DNA of 25,458 nt from an uncultured Moraxellaceae bacterium (GCA_937928295.1 CALEYY010000105.1:1-25458), one strand, 5' to 3'; shown: positions 14,418 to 20,977, counted from the stretch's first letter. Notes: generated by a model from the letters alone, not told the origin. Program-made: numbers and translations.

Positions 14418-14848
14418 TTCCCGCATCGGCAGTTCGCCCAACAGAAGAAGTCTTTTCGTGGCAGGACCCTGACGGCGGGCCGATGCTGCACTTCGCCAGC
14501 ACTCGCATTCGTGACGAGGTCGGGCCGCGCCTACAGGTAGGCCTTGTCCCTGTCGATAAGCAGTTCGCAGACTGGTGCAGTCGGGAGCGGGGCGTGGAGC
14601 CGCATCGCCTCGGTCGCTGGATGACTGTCCTCAAGCCGACCAACATCCTGCACTTCGAGCCCTTTCTCTTTGTGCATCTGAAGAATACCGATTCGCATCT
14701 TCTGATCGACGGCACGCACCGGTACGTGGCTTGCGCTCTTCTGGGAATTCCGGAGTTCCCTGCCATCATCGTCCCGGAGCCGGAGTGGAAGGAGTACCTG
14801 ATCGAGATGCCTCCGTTTTCCCTGAAGGGATGGTCGGGCATACGTTGA
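14414..14848 (+). CDS. ParB/sulfiredoxin-fold-like protein
   Basis: 144 residues from GTG 14414 (GTGA overlap); the longer frame is a shadow of the previous gene. LLIDGTHRYVACALLGI with D99, G100, H102 and R103 matches the signature box of ParB N-terminal (ParB/Srx) domains, where the equivalent GxxR binds phosphate of CTP or ATP. There is no HTH, so it is a stand-alone ParB-like nucleotide-binding or nuclease domain rather than a partition protein. Its TGA stop is the start of a perfect operator copy. Confidence 0.65.
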   Translation: MIPASAVRPTEEVFSWQDPDGGPMLHFASTRIRDEVGPRLQVGLVPVDKQFADWCSRERGVEPHRLGRWMTVLKPTNILHFEPFLFVHLKNTDSHLLIDGTHRYVACALLGIPEFPAIIVPEPEWKEYLIEMPPFSLKGWSGIR

Positions 14849-14859
14849 AATCAATTTCA
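14846..14859. promoter_or_regulatory. operator-like palindrome, copy 7 (perfect)
   Basis: TGAAATCAATTTCA followed by CGTG. It supplies the stop codon of the ParB-like gene and lies 31 bases before the -10 of the next unit. Confidence 0.7.
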
Positions 14860-14882
14860 CGTGCCGCGATACACGGGTAGGC

Positions 14883-14922
14883 TGTAGCGCTACAATAGCG
14901 GCACGACATTCCAGACAGGAGA
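14883..14922 (+). promoter_or_regulatory. palindromic promoter (TGTAGCGCTACAAT) and start-associated leader
   Basis: The 12-bp perfect palindrome TGTAGCGCTACA (14883-14894) overlaps -10 TACAAT (14891-14896). The leader ATTCCAGACAGGAGA is at 14908-14922, before ATG 14929. The same palindromic promoter recurs at 19912. Confidence 0.65.
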
Positions 14923-14928
14923 GCAGCA

Positions 14929-15672
14929 ATGACCGTGAAGATTCGACTGAACTACCATCAATGGCAGAGAAGCCTGCCGGAGGCGCAGGGCTCCATTCAC
15001 TGCACGACCGACAACACCAAGGAAATCTGGCGTTCGCCTGCTTTCTCGGTACCGAACCGTGCGTCTTCCTACCAGATCGTCGCCACTGTCGAATGGTTTG
15101 ACAAGGTAAATGGTGCGAACCACTTCTACTGCCGCACCAAGGTAGTCCTCGTCGGTGGTACGCAGGAATCGGAATACGTGGACGTGTCCGACGCCCCACC
15201 CGCGCTGACGAGTATCGCGATTGCCAAGCACATCGAAGGCCTGAAGGCGTGGAACGGTTGGTATTCTTTCGGCCCGTGGTACTACATCGAGAACTCGCTG
15301 TTCCACGCCAGCGACCGCGACTGCCACGGCCTGCGGAAGGGCGAGACCAAGCAACTGCTTGCTGGCGGCGTAACGCCCGTCTGGCGGCTCACCCGGGTGA
15401 GCGATGACGGTTCACCGACCGACATCCCCAAGACCGTGGACAGCGACACCCCGCCTCCGCCGACTGGGATTCGTCTGGAGTACCGGCCGTGGCTCATCGA
15501 AGGCGAGGGCGGCGTCCGGAACTTCGATGCAGTGCGCTCAATCGCGAACTGGCCGGAGGCGACCGAGGAGCAGATGTGCAGCGACGATCTCGCCGTCATT
15601 ATGATGGAGCGCCTGCCCGCCAAGCTGGTCGAGTTCCGCAAGCTGATCGAACGGTTGGGCTTCACGTGGTAA
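14929..15672 (+). CDS. conserved phage protein of unknown function
   Basis: 247 residues. FGPWYYIENSLFHASDRDCHGLRKGE (about residues 111-136) resembles a conserved phage segment with the pattern GPxHYIxNTLYxAxDRDxxGLRKGE (recalled). A proline-rich linker (TPPPPT) near 180 separates it from a helical C-terminal domain. No catalytic assignment. The stop overlaps the next gene's start region. Confidence 0.7.
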   Translation: MTVKIRLNYHQWQRSLPEAQGSIHCTTDNTKEIWRSPAFSVPNRASSYQIVATVEWFDKVNGANHFYCRTKVVLVGGTQESEYVDVSDAPPALTSIAIAKHIEGLKAWNGWYSFGPWYYIENSLFHASDRDCHGLRKGETKQLLAGGVTPVWRLTRVSDDGSPTDIPKTVDSDTPPPPTGIRLEYRPWLIEGEGGVRNFDAVRSIANWPEATEEQMCSDDLAVIMMERLPAKLVEFRKLIERLGFTW

Positions 15673-16184
15673 CGCCGAACATCCAGCAGGCACTGGAGAC
15701 GCAGGTTGCCTGCTTCGCCGGTATCGGGCACCCGGACCTGTTGGCCCGCTTCATACTGCGCAACGGCACCTTACGTGAAGGCGCGGAGCGGCCCACCCAC
15801 ATCCCGAAGATGAAGGACAAGGAGTGCTTCTGCAACGCCACGCACCTAGCGCTGGAGAACAGCCGCACTCTTCGCTACGTGGAAGGCTACGCACTGTCGA
15901 GCATCGGCATGCCGGTCCACCACGCATGGTGCGAGACCCGGAGCGGTGTTGTCGTGGACCCTACGTGGCGGGACCCGGCCCTCTGTAGCTACATGGGCGT
16001 CCGGCTAGACACCAAGCAACTTCTGCGCTGGATGAACACTTTGGGTGTCTACGGCGTTCTGGACACAGGCACCGGCCTGAACAGCGTCTTCATGTTTCAG
16101 AAAGACCCGGAACTGGAAGCCACGGTGATGGCGATCGTGAACCAACCGAAGCCGCAAGTGAGCTACCATCAGGACGCTGGCTAG
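15666..16184 (+). CDS. possible transglutaminase/papain-fold hydrolase
   Basis: 172 residues from GTG 15666 (GTGGTAA overlap with the preceding gene). Three spaced motifs suggest a Cys-His-Asp triad: CFCNA (C54 or C56, N57), PVHHAW (H85/H86) and VVDPTW (D98). This spacing is seen in transglutaminase-like and related papain-fold proteins, including uncharacterised phage members. Enzymatic activity is inferred only. No SAS leader; translated by coupling. Confidence 0.55.
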   Translation: MVTPNIQQALETQVACFAGIGHPDLLARFILRNGTLREGAERPTHIPKMKDKECFCNATHLALENSRTLRYVEGYALSSIGMPVHHAWCETRSGVVVDPTWRDPALCSYMGVRLDTKQLLRWMNTLGVYGVLDTGTGLNSVFMFQKDPELEATVMAIVNQPKPQVSYHQDAG

Positions 16185-16218
16185 GGTATAGTAGCCCTAC
16201 AGCAATCCAGACAGGAGC
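16182..16218 (+). promoter_or_regulatory. promoter and start-associated leader
   Basis: TATAGT at 16187-16192 sits inside a 5-bp inverted repeat TAGGG...CCCTA (16182-16199). AATCCAGACAGGAGC at 16204-16218 precedes GTG 16225. Confidence 0.6.
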
Positions 16219-16224
16219 AGGCCC

Positions 16225-16461
16225 GTGAAAGTAGACGCAGCAATCTGGCATGAGACGCCCGGATCATTTGCCGAGACGCGCAAGTATCGCAGTCTGGCGT
16301 CCGCCAAGCGGGCATTCGCCCACGCGGCCGACGAAGCTGCCCGGTTCGGGGACAACAGCACTCTGGTCGGCGTCGTCTATCGTCGCGACGATCACGACTG
16401 CCCCCTCTGGCAGATGCGGCTGGGTCCGCGTGGCGGCATCATCGTGGAGGGCCACGTATGA
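16225..16461 (+). CDS. hypothetical protein
   Basis: 78 residues, alpha/beta with a central VGVVYRRDD strand-turn. First of a four-gene run ending at 17083. ATGA overlap with the next. No motif recognised. Confidence 0.65.
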   Translation: MKVDAAIWHETPGSFAETRKYRSLASAKRAFAHAADEAARFGDNSTLVGVVYRRDDHDCPLWQMRLGPRGGIIVEGHV

Positions 16462-16661
16462 CCGCATGGACCGGCGGTACCCGACCGAAAGGCCTGACGG
16501 AAATCTCCAGCGAGGAGCGCAAGCTGGTTCGCTCGCTCTTCCGGGAATACTGCACGGAATGGCTGACCTTCTGGGGTCCGGGCACGAAGCTGCCTCGCGG
16601 TGAGGCGCAGACGTTCTGGGTCTGGGCGCGGTACGACGCCCACGCAACAACGAGAACCTGA
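16458..16661 (+). CDS. small Trp-rich hypothetical protein
   Basis: 67 residues with helical centre and WLTFWGPG / FWVWARYDA aromatic clusters. No family recognised. Coupled to both neighbours (4-base overlap, 1-base gap). Confidence 0.6.
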   Translation: MTAWTGGTRPKGLTEISSEERKLVRSLFREYCTEWLTFWGPGTKLPRGEAQTFWVWARYDAHATTRT

Positions 16662-16662
16662 C

Positions 16663-16962
16663 ATGTCCGACTTACCCAAACTGACGCTGACCGAGATGCT
16701 GCTTCGGCTCCCTGAAGGCGAGGCCTTCTTTACCTCCGTGAAGGATACCGTTGTCGGCAGCTACGCCCATCGGGCCGGTGTCAAGGTTACGACCGAGCGG
16801 ATGCTGGCGATCCACTCCGCCAAGCGCGAACTGATCGACGTTACCCGGGTGACGATCCTGTCCCGGGGTGACAGCGAGTTGACGCGCAAAGCGAAGACGA
16901 TCCAGCGCGCAGCCGCAGAAAGCAGACTGAACCGCGTTCGGCGTATTCGAGTGGAGGTCTGA
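16663..16962 (+). CDS. hypothetical protein with basic C-terminal helix
   Basis: 99 residues from ATG 16663. The middle (GSYAHRAGVKVTTERMLAIHS) and the Arg-rich C-terminal helix suggest nucleic-acid contact, but no HTH is certain. Function unknown. Confidence 0.6.
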   Translation: MSDLPKLTLTEMLLRLPEGEAFFTSVKDTVVGSYAHRAGVKVTTERMLAIHSAKRELIDVTRVTILSRGDSELTRKAKTIQRAAAESRLNRVRRIRVEV

Positions 16963-16963
16963 G

Positions 16964-17083
16964 ATGCTGGCTCTTTTCATATCGCTTCTGCTTTGTCGGC
17001 ACGAGTCGCCGAACGAACCAGTCCTCGTGCAGGAAGAGGACGACTACGACGATGCCATTCTGGGGCGCGAGGCTCACGCCTAG
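16964..17083 (+). CDS. 39-residue membrane-anchored acidic peptide
   Basis: ATG 16964 follows GGAGG at 16953-16957. The peptide is a hydrophobic N-terminus (MLALFISLLLC) followed by an acidic tail (QEEDDYDDAI). LLLC lacks the small residue before Cys needed for a lipobox, so I call it a membrane anchor rather than a lipoprotein. The ribosome site and coupling make it credible despite its size. Confidence 0.55.
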   Translation: MLALFISLLLCRHESPNEPVLVQEEDDYDDAILGREAHA

Positions 17084-17116
17084 GAGTCGCGGAGCGGCCT
17101 GCACCGCTGCGACTCC
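17083..17116 (+). terminator. hairpin after the 16225-17083 operon (possible terminator)
   Basis: GGAGTCGC / GCGACTCC, 8-bp perfect outer stem with an inner CGG/CCG pairing, starting on the stop codon. No T-run follows, so it may be Rho-assisted or an RNA-stability hairpin. Confidence 0.5.
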
Positions 17117-17182
17117 GGTAACAAAAACCCGAGACACCTGACGTAGTGGTGCGACATGCCGGAGAGACGGCAACCTACCCCA

Positions 17183-17202
17183 TACTGGCACGTGGCCCTA
17201 CC
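17183..17202. repeat. diverged GTGCTGGCACGTG repeat
   Basis: TACTGGCACGTGGCCCTACC followed by TACCTTCGTGGTGG aligns with the 24011 copy and its flank (GTGCTGGCACGTGAGCCTAC, then CTACTTCGTGCTGG). Confidence 0.5.
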
Positions 17203-17401
17203 TACCTTCGTGGTGGGTTTTGCTGGTAGCTGGGTGCTGGTGTCCCGACTGCCGCGACGGTCCGCTTCTCCTCCCAGTGGGTAGCCGTTACCCGGCCTGC
17301 TGGGCGCTCGCAGGGCGAACTGCGGGAGGCTAGGGTAGGTCAGGGTAGCCGCTAGGGCACAGGATGCGTGAGACGGGCTCCTAGGGCCTCGTATCGTGGA
17401 T

Positions 17402-17415
17402 TGAAATTGATTTCA
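17402..17415. promoter_or_regulatory. operator-like palindrome, copy 8 (perfect)
   Basis: TGAAATTGATTTCA followed by CGTG, 32 bases before -10 TACAGT of the next unit, the same upstream placement as copies 5 and 7. Confidence 0.7.
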
Positions 17416-17447
17416 CGTGGCGGGTTGTACCGGGGACGCTGCGCGGC

Positions 17448-17479
17448 TACAGTATCTTCATCGCATTCCAGACAGGAGC
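17448..17479 (+). promoter_or_regulatory. promoter and start-associated leader
   Basis: TACAGT at 17448-17453; ATTCCAGACAGGAGC at 17465-17479; GTG 17486 follows 6 bases later. Confidence 0.6.
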
Positions 17480-17485
17480 AGCACC

Positions 17486-17830
17486 GTGAAGATCGAATTC
17501 ACCAGCAACATCAACTGCGTCGTCACCCGCGAAGAGGGCGACCGGAAGTTCTACAGTGAGGGCGCGCTGCTTCACGCCATCAAGAAAGCCCTGAACGACC
17601 GGGGTCACGATCTGGTCAAGCGGATCATGGCGAAGGACGGGCACATGGTGGGCGGCGACACTGGCCCGCACTACCTCCGCGACCGCAAGCGCCGGTACTG
17701 CATCTGGGACGACGCCTACGCGGTCCGCCTGCTGCACGAAACCTACAAGGCCGAGGGCCGCGTGGTCCTCGTCTGTTCCACCCTCGATGGTCTGAAGGTG
17801 GACATCACCGAACTCTGCGGAGTCAACTGA
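17486..17830 (+). CDS. hypothetical protein
   Basis: 114 residues, alpha/beta, with a basic/aromatic middle (HYLRDRKRRYCIWDD). Head of the operon 17486-18520. No family recognised. GTG start set by the leader. Confidence 0.65.
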   Translation: MKIEFTSNINCVVTREEGDRKFYSEGALLHAIKKALNDRGHDLVKRIMAKDGHMVGGDTGPHYLRDRKRRYCIWDDAYAVRLLHETYKAEGRVVLVCSTLDGLKVDITELCGVN

Positions 17831-17831
17831 C

Positions 17832-18098
17832 ATGCTCCTCCTGATCGACACCCAAACCCACCAGCCCGTGCGCATTGGCGCGCAAGTCACTCGTGACGAC
17901 GAACCGATGACGCTGCGCTGGTTCTTCGATACCACGCACCAGTCGCCTGATGGGACGGTTCATGTCTCCGATGCTGAGGGCCGAGTGTTCTCCTACCATG
18001 CCCGTGACTTCGGTCTCCGCGTCGTGGACGGCGACACCTTCGTGCCCGAGCCGGTGATGCGCAAGGTTCGCACCCGCCAGCCCGCTGCCTCCGCCTAG
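17832..18098 (+). CDS. small conserved phage protein, tandem paralogue A
   Basis: 88 residues. LLLIDTQTHQPVRIGAQVT at the start, then a beta segment and SPDGTVHVSDAEG. It shares architecture with the next gene (T.G/H..V..G..V....G....F). This is a common small beta-rich phage protein of unknown function (recalled). Confidence 0.65.
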   Translation: MLLLIDTQTHQPVRIGAQVTRDDEPMTLRWFFDTTHQSPDGTVHVSDAEGRVFSYHARDFGLRVVDGDTFVPEPVMRKVRTRQPAASA

Positions 18099-18107
18099 GG
18101 GAACAAC

Positions 18108-18380
18108 GTGACGCTACTCGTACACAAGAAGACTGGCCTCGCCGTGCAGAAAGGCGACGCACTCGTGAATCTCTACGGCGCGGTCTACATATTCGAGAAG
18201 GCAACTGCACCCTCTGACGAACACCGCTACGGCAACGTCTACGTACACAGCGGCTGGGGTAGCCTACTGGGCTACTTCCCCGAGTCGCTGGGCTGCGAAT
18301 TCCGTACCTCCGAGGTGAAGAAGAGCCGGGAGCGTGGCCCTGCGCCTATCGTCCAGCGCGTGTCCCGGACCCGCTCGTGA
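18108..18380 (+). CDS. small conserved phage protein, tandem paralogue B
   Basis: 90 residues, GTG start. TLLVHKKTGLAVQKGDALV, then YIFEKATAPSD and GNVYVHSGWG, then YFPESLGCEF, parallels the preceding gene and the phage pattern TGxxVxxGD...GxVYV...YyPxVfG. Probably arose by tandem duplication and diverged. Function unknown. Confidence 0.65.
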   Translation: MTLLVHKKTGLAVQKGDALVNLYGAVYIFEKATAPSDEHRYGNVYVHSGWGSLLGYFPESLGCEFRTSEVKKSRERGPAPIVQRVSRTRS

Positions 18381-18520
18381 AGCGCTCACGTTTCGTGTTC
18401 TCGATGGTTGCCCGCATCAAGATGTCGAAGCGAGAGTGGATGGCGCACGGCGGGCTGTCGAATCCTCGCTGCTACAGGAAACAGGTGGGCCGCTCGTGGG
18501 CCTACTACATGACATGGTGA
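18377..18520 (+). CDS. 47-residue GGLSNPR-type phage protein
   Basis: GTG 18377 overlaps the preceding TGA (GTGA). Basic N-terminus, then WMAHGGLSNPRCYRKQ and WAYY, matching a small conserved phage motif (GGLxNPxLyRxxxxxxWxYY) I recall from proteobacterial phages. Function unknown, but the match makes the short gene credible. Confidence 0.65.
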   Translation: MKRSRFVFSMVARIKMSKREWMAHGGLSNPRCYRKQVGRSWAYYMTW

Positions 18521-18522
18521 TG

Positions 18523-18562
18523 GGGTAGTCTACCCATGTCGTATCCCATTCCATACCGGAGT
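18523..18562 (+). promoter_or_regulatory. inverted repeat and start-associated leader
   Basis: GGGTAG-T-CTACCC (18523-18535) includes the -10-like TAGTCT. Leader ATTCCATACCGGAGT is at 18548-18562, before ATG 18570. Confidence 0.55.
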
Positions 18563-18569
18563 ATCTGAG

Positions 18570-18794
18570 ATGACCGTCATCGCCACCCCCGCTGGTATCA
18601 ACCACTTCCGCCTCGCTTCGCTGCGCGGCATGCTGAAGATGGAGAAAGCTGGCATGAAGACTCGGGGCGGTGCCCTGCGTCCGCGCATCGCCGAAGAACT
18701 GGGCCTCAAGGCCCGTGACAGCTACGATACCTTCCTCGCCAAGATCGAAGACCTGATGGTCGAGTCGCGCAAGGCTGCGCAGGCCCAGTCGTGA
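18570..18794 (+). CDS. conserved small phage protein (FRLASLRGMLKME...G)
   Basis: 74 residues: GINHFRLASLRGMLKMEKAG, then RGGALRPRIAEELGLKARDS, then a C-terminal helix. This is a widespread small phage/bacterial family of unknown function (recalled). All-helical and basic. Overlaps the next gene by 4 bases (GTGA). Confidence 0.75.
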   Translation: MTVIATPAGINHFRLASLRGMLKMEKAGMKTRGGALRPRIAEELGLKARDSYDTFLAKIEDLMVESRKAAQAQS

Positions 18795-19009
18795 GCGTCC
18801 AGTCCTTGTACGAGGAGGGCAACCTCCTCGCTGTTCTGGCTCCGGCCGAACCTGACGCTGTGCGTACGGTTCTGCGCGCCGAGGAGGGAGGTGAAGACGG
18901 ACGCTCGACGTGGAAGTGGGTTCGCTTCGCCAACGGCGATCTGGCCCTTGCCGTGTTCCCGCAGGGCGCGACGTACGAGGCGCTGGAAGGCAAGACCGGA
19001 GGCATCTGA
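18791..19009 (+). CDS. conserved small protein (W.R..NGDLAL.VFPQG..YE)
   Basis: 72 residues. The C-terminal half WVRFANGDLALAVFPQGATYE resembles a recurrent phage protein signature (recalled). Function unknown. GTG start by coupling. Confidence 0.65.
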   Translation: MSVQSLYEEGNLLAVLAPAEPDAVRTVLRAEEGGEDGRSTWKWVRFANGDLALAVFPQGATYEALEGKTGGI

Positions 19010-19010
19010 C

Positions 19011-19241
19011 ATGGCTACCGAGATTCTGCGAGTCGAGACCGGTGGCCTGCCTGTGGTCCTGCTGCGGGAGGAGCACACCTCTGGTCGCCACTACCGTGTG
19101 GAGTACGGCCCTGACTTCAGCTACGCGCTGGGCTACACGCAAGCCGCAGAAGCGCTGGGTCTCTCCGTGATGGCGGAACTCGCGGCCCTTGGCAAGCTGG
19201 AGCCGAACGTGGAGCTACACAAGCCCGCGCTGCCGGGGTAG
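19011..19241 (+). CDS. hypothetical protein
   Basis: 76 residues from ATG 19011, 1 base after the previous stop. A beta-hairpin N-terminus with RHYRVEYG, then an Ala/Leu-rich helix. No family recognised. Confidence 0.6.
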   Translation: MATEILRVETGGLPVVLLREEHTSGRHYRVEYGPDFSYALGYTQAAEALGLSVMAELAALGKLEPNVELHKPALPG

Positions 19242-19242
19242 C

Positions 19243-19271
19243 CTATCTAGGTCGGCATTCCACATAGGAGA
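19243..19271 (+). promoter_or_regulatory. promoter and start-associated leader
   Basis: TATCTA at 19244-19249 is a weak -10. ATTCCACATAGGAGA at 19257-19271 precedes GTG 19278. Confidence 0.5.
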
Positions 19272-19277
19272 CCCGCA

Positions 19278-19460
19278 GTGACCGAGACCAAAAGCCTGAT
19301 CGGCGCATACGCCAGCAACAAGCTGACGGACCAGACCGTGAAGGTCACCCACGACAATCTGGAGGGAGGACTGTACGTGACCCTCGTCGGTGGCCCGCGA
19401 GACGGCCGACGCACGTGGTTCCAGCGCACCGACCTGAAGGACTTCCGCCATGCACCGTAA
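19278..19460 (+). CDS. small hypothetical protein
   Basis: 60 residues, beta-rich, with VTLVGGPRDGRRTWF. Overlaps the next gene by 11 bases. No family recognised. Confidence 0.6.
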   Translation: MTETKSLIGAYASNKLTDQTVKVTHDNLEGGLYVTLVGGPRDGRRTWFQRTDLKDFRHAP

Positions 19461-19638
19461 GTGCAACATCTGCGGCGGGAACGTCATCCTGTCCCCGTCC
19501 GCCGCCGAGCGTGCCAAGAAGTACGGCGGCACTGCTGAATACTATCTCGACCTGTTCCCGGCCCACGCAGGCTGCACTCTGCGGAAGCGGCTGGACGGCG
19601 AACGGGAACTACTGATTCGCAAATACAAGGAGAACTGA
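19450..19638 (+). CDS. small CxxC protein
   Basis: 62 residues. CNICGG (C5, C8) near the start and HAGC later suggest a CCHC-type zinc site. Basic C-terminus. The overlapping start is inside the previous gene with AGGA about 10 bases upstream. Function unknown. Confidence 0.6.
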   Translation: MHRKCNICGGNVILSPSAAERAKKYGGTAEYYLDLFPAHAGCTLRKRLDGERELLIRKYKEN

Positions 19639-19639
19639 C

Positions 19640-19867
19640 ATGCACTTCAAGCCTGCCTACATCACCCTCGCCGCCTTCCTGTTCGGGCTGGGTCTTCTGC
19701 TCGTTCTGGGTATCACCCACCTGACCCGAGGCGAGACCGGCGTCCTCTGCATGATCGCCGGGGCGGCGGTGTACAGACTCCACGGCCTGTACGTCCGCGT
19801 CAGCAGCCACCACTACGCTGACGCCCGCCTGACCACGGCAGCGTCGCGCTGGTATCGGGAGGGCTAG
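19640..19867 (+). CDS. small membrane protein, two hydrophobic segments
   Basis: 75 residues with ITLAAFLFGLGLLLVLGI (about 8-25) and GVLCMIAGAAVYRL (about 34-47), then a basic tail. ATG preceded by AGGAG at 19628-19632. Probably inner-membrane; function unknown. Confidence 0.65.
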   Translation: MHFKPAYITLAAFLFGLGLLLVLGITHLTRGETGVLCMIAGAAVYRLHGLYVRVSSHHYADARLTTAASRWYREG

Positions 19868-19957
19868 CCCTAACGCCTTGTGGCGCTATCGTGAGGACCA
19901 CACGGCTCTCCTGTAGCGCTACAATGGCCGCAGCGGTACCTCATTCCAGACCGGAGA
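19868..19957 (+). promoter_or_regulatory. palindromic promoter (TGTAGCGCTACAAT) and start-associated leader
   Basis: TGTAGCGCTACA (19912-19923) overlaps -10 TACAAT (19920-19925), as at 14883. ATTCCAGACCGGAGA is at 19943-19957, before GTG 19964. GGGCTAGCCC (19861-19870) is a further perfect palindrome on the preceding stop. Confidence 0.65.
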
Positions 19958-19963
19958 ATTAAA

Positions 19964-20569
19964 GTGGAAAACCTCGAAGCCCTGAATGTCCTCAAGCTCA
20001 AGCTGAAGGAAGGCGCAGTGCCCGCCCGCGACTTGGGCTTTGTGGGAGACTTGGTCGCCAAGTCGGCCAAGCTGAGCGAGAAGCAGTGGTACTGGGTTGT
20101 TCGGATGGCGGAGAAGCTGTCCCCTTCCGAGGCACCCAAGGTCGTGGCCGACTTCACCCGCGTGTACTCGATGTTCGCCGCAGCGCAGGTTCACCTGAAG
20201 CGCCCCAAGGTTCTGCTCGCACTTCCGGATGGCGAGAGCGTGAAGCTCTACGTCGCTGGCCCTACCAGCCGCGTCCCGGGCGTCGTGAACGTGGTCCAGA
20301 ACCACGCCGATGGCGACCAGACGTGGTTCGGTCGCGTCCACCCGGACGGCCGCTGGGAGGCGGGGCACGGCAGCGCCGACAAGCTCCCCGCTGTCGAGGC
20401 TCTGCTTCGCCGTCTCGCGGACGATCCCGAGAAGGTCGCTGCCGAATACGGCAAGCTGCACGGCGATTGCTGCTTCTGCTCCCGACCCCTGAACGACCCG
20501 CGCAGTGTGGAGGTCGGCTACGGCCCCGTCTGCGCCTCGCGCTTCAATCTCACGTGGGGAGGGAAGTGA
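19964..20569 (+). CDS. protein with C-terminal zinc knuckle (DUF6011-like)
   Basis: 201 residues. Helical N-terminal half; a beta-rich middle (VKLYVAGPTSR, TWFGRVHPDGRWE). The C-terminal motif CCFCSRPLNDPRSVEVGYGP then VC (C169/170, C172, C190) fits the CxxCxRxLxDPxSxxxGYGPxC zinc domain (DUF6011 as I recall), frequent at the end of phage and plasmid proteins. Probably binds nucleic acid or protein. Overlaps the next ATG by one base. Confidence 0.72.
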   Translation: MENLEALNVLKLKLKEGAVPARDLGFVGDLVAKSAKLSEKQWYWVVRMAEKLSPSEAPKVVADFTRVYSMFAAAQVHLKRPKVLLALPDGESVKLYVAGPTSRVPGVVNVVQNHADGDQTWFGRVHPDGRWEAGHGSADKLPAVEALLRRLADDPEKVAAEYGKLHGDCCFCSRPLNDPRSVEVGYGPVCASRFNLTWGGK

Positions 20570-20751
20570 TGCTGAACACAGGGCACTACCACGGCTGGCG
20601 TGTGTACTATGACTACAGCGCCCCTGTGACCGGGCGGTGGAGCGCGACGCAGAACGGAGTGAGTGTTTGCTCTTCGACGCAAGACGGGCTCAAGAAACTG
20701 ATCGACCTGAAGAACTCAGATCGTCTGGTCTATCGGGAGGAGAAGCGGTGA
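20569..20751 (+). CDS. small phage protein (Y.G...YYDYS.P..)
   Basis: 60 residues from ATG 20569 (TGATG overlap), with GGGAGGGAAG upstream. HYHGWRVYYDYSAPVTGRW resembles a short conserved phage protein (recalled). Acidic/basic C-terminus. Function unknown. Confidence 0.65.
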   Translation: MLNTGHYHGWRVYYDYSAPVTGRWSATQNGVSVCSSTQDGLKKLIDLKNSDRLVYREEKR

Positions 20752-20882
20752 TCCACCTGACGACTATGGAGCAAGCCCTGTTCGACGCGATGTATGTCAC
20801 CGGGGCGAGGTTTTGCTGGGTTAGCAGCAGGCAACTGTCCAAGCCGCGCCGCTGGCCGGGTGACGGGAAGGGACTCCGGTGA
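20748..20882 (+). CDS. 44-residue hypothetical protein
   Basis: GTG 20748 with GGGAGGAG at 20736-20743, overlapping the preceding TGA. Helical N-terminus and basic C-terminus (KPRRWPGDGKGLR). No family recognised. Confidence 0.55.
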   Translation: MIHLTTMEQALFDAMYVTGARFCWVSSRQLSKPRRWPGDGKGLR

Positions 20883-20977
20883 CAGCCGAGTCTATCTACC
20901 TCGCCTCTGTCATGGCCGCGCATACCGGCATCGCCGCAGGATACTGGCTAGAGTCGTGGGGTATCGCTTGTGAATGA
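20879..20977 (+). CDS. 32-residue hypothetical peptide
   Basis: GTG 20879 overlaps the preceding TGA (GTGA), with AAGGGA upstream. A single hydrophobic helix (SIYLASVMAAHTGIAAGYWL) ending in LESWGIACE. It overlaps the next start by 8 bases. Credible through coupling only. Confidence 0.45.
   Translation: MTAESIYLASVMAAHTGIAAGYWLESWGIACE

Larger units (their letters stand above)
17117..17447. other. 330-base region without a convincing gene
   Basis: It contains a repeat-like TACTGGCACGTGGCCCTACC (17183-17202) related to the 24007 repeat, several TAGGG/GGGTAG strings (17331-17355), and an operator copy at 17402. A 42-codon frame (ATG 17156 to TAG 17284) with a hydrophobic centre exists but has no ribosome site. 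The rest shows no coding frame of note; a non-coding RNA cannot be excluded. Confidence 0.4.

Noticed and set aside
16964..17083. Lipoprotein signal in the 39-residue peptide
   Set aside because: The residue before the Cys is Leu, not Gly/Ala/Ser, so a lipobox is not satisfied.
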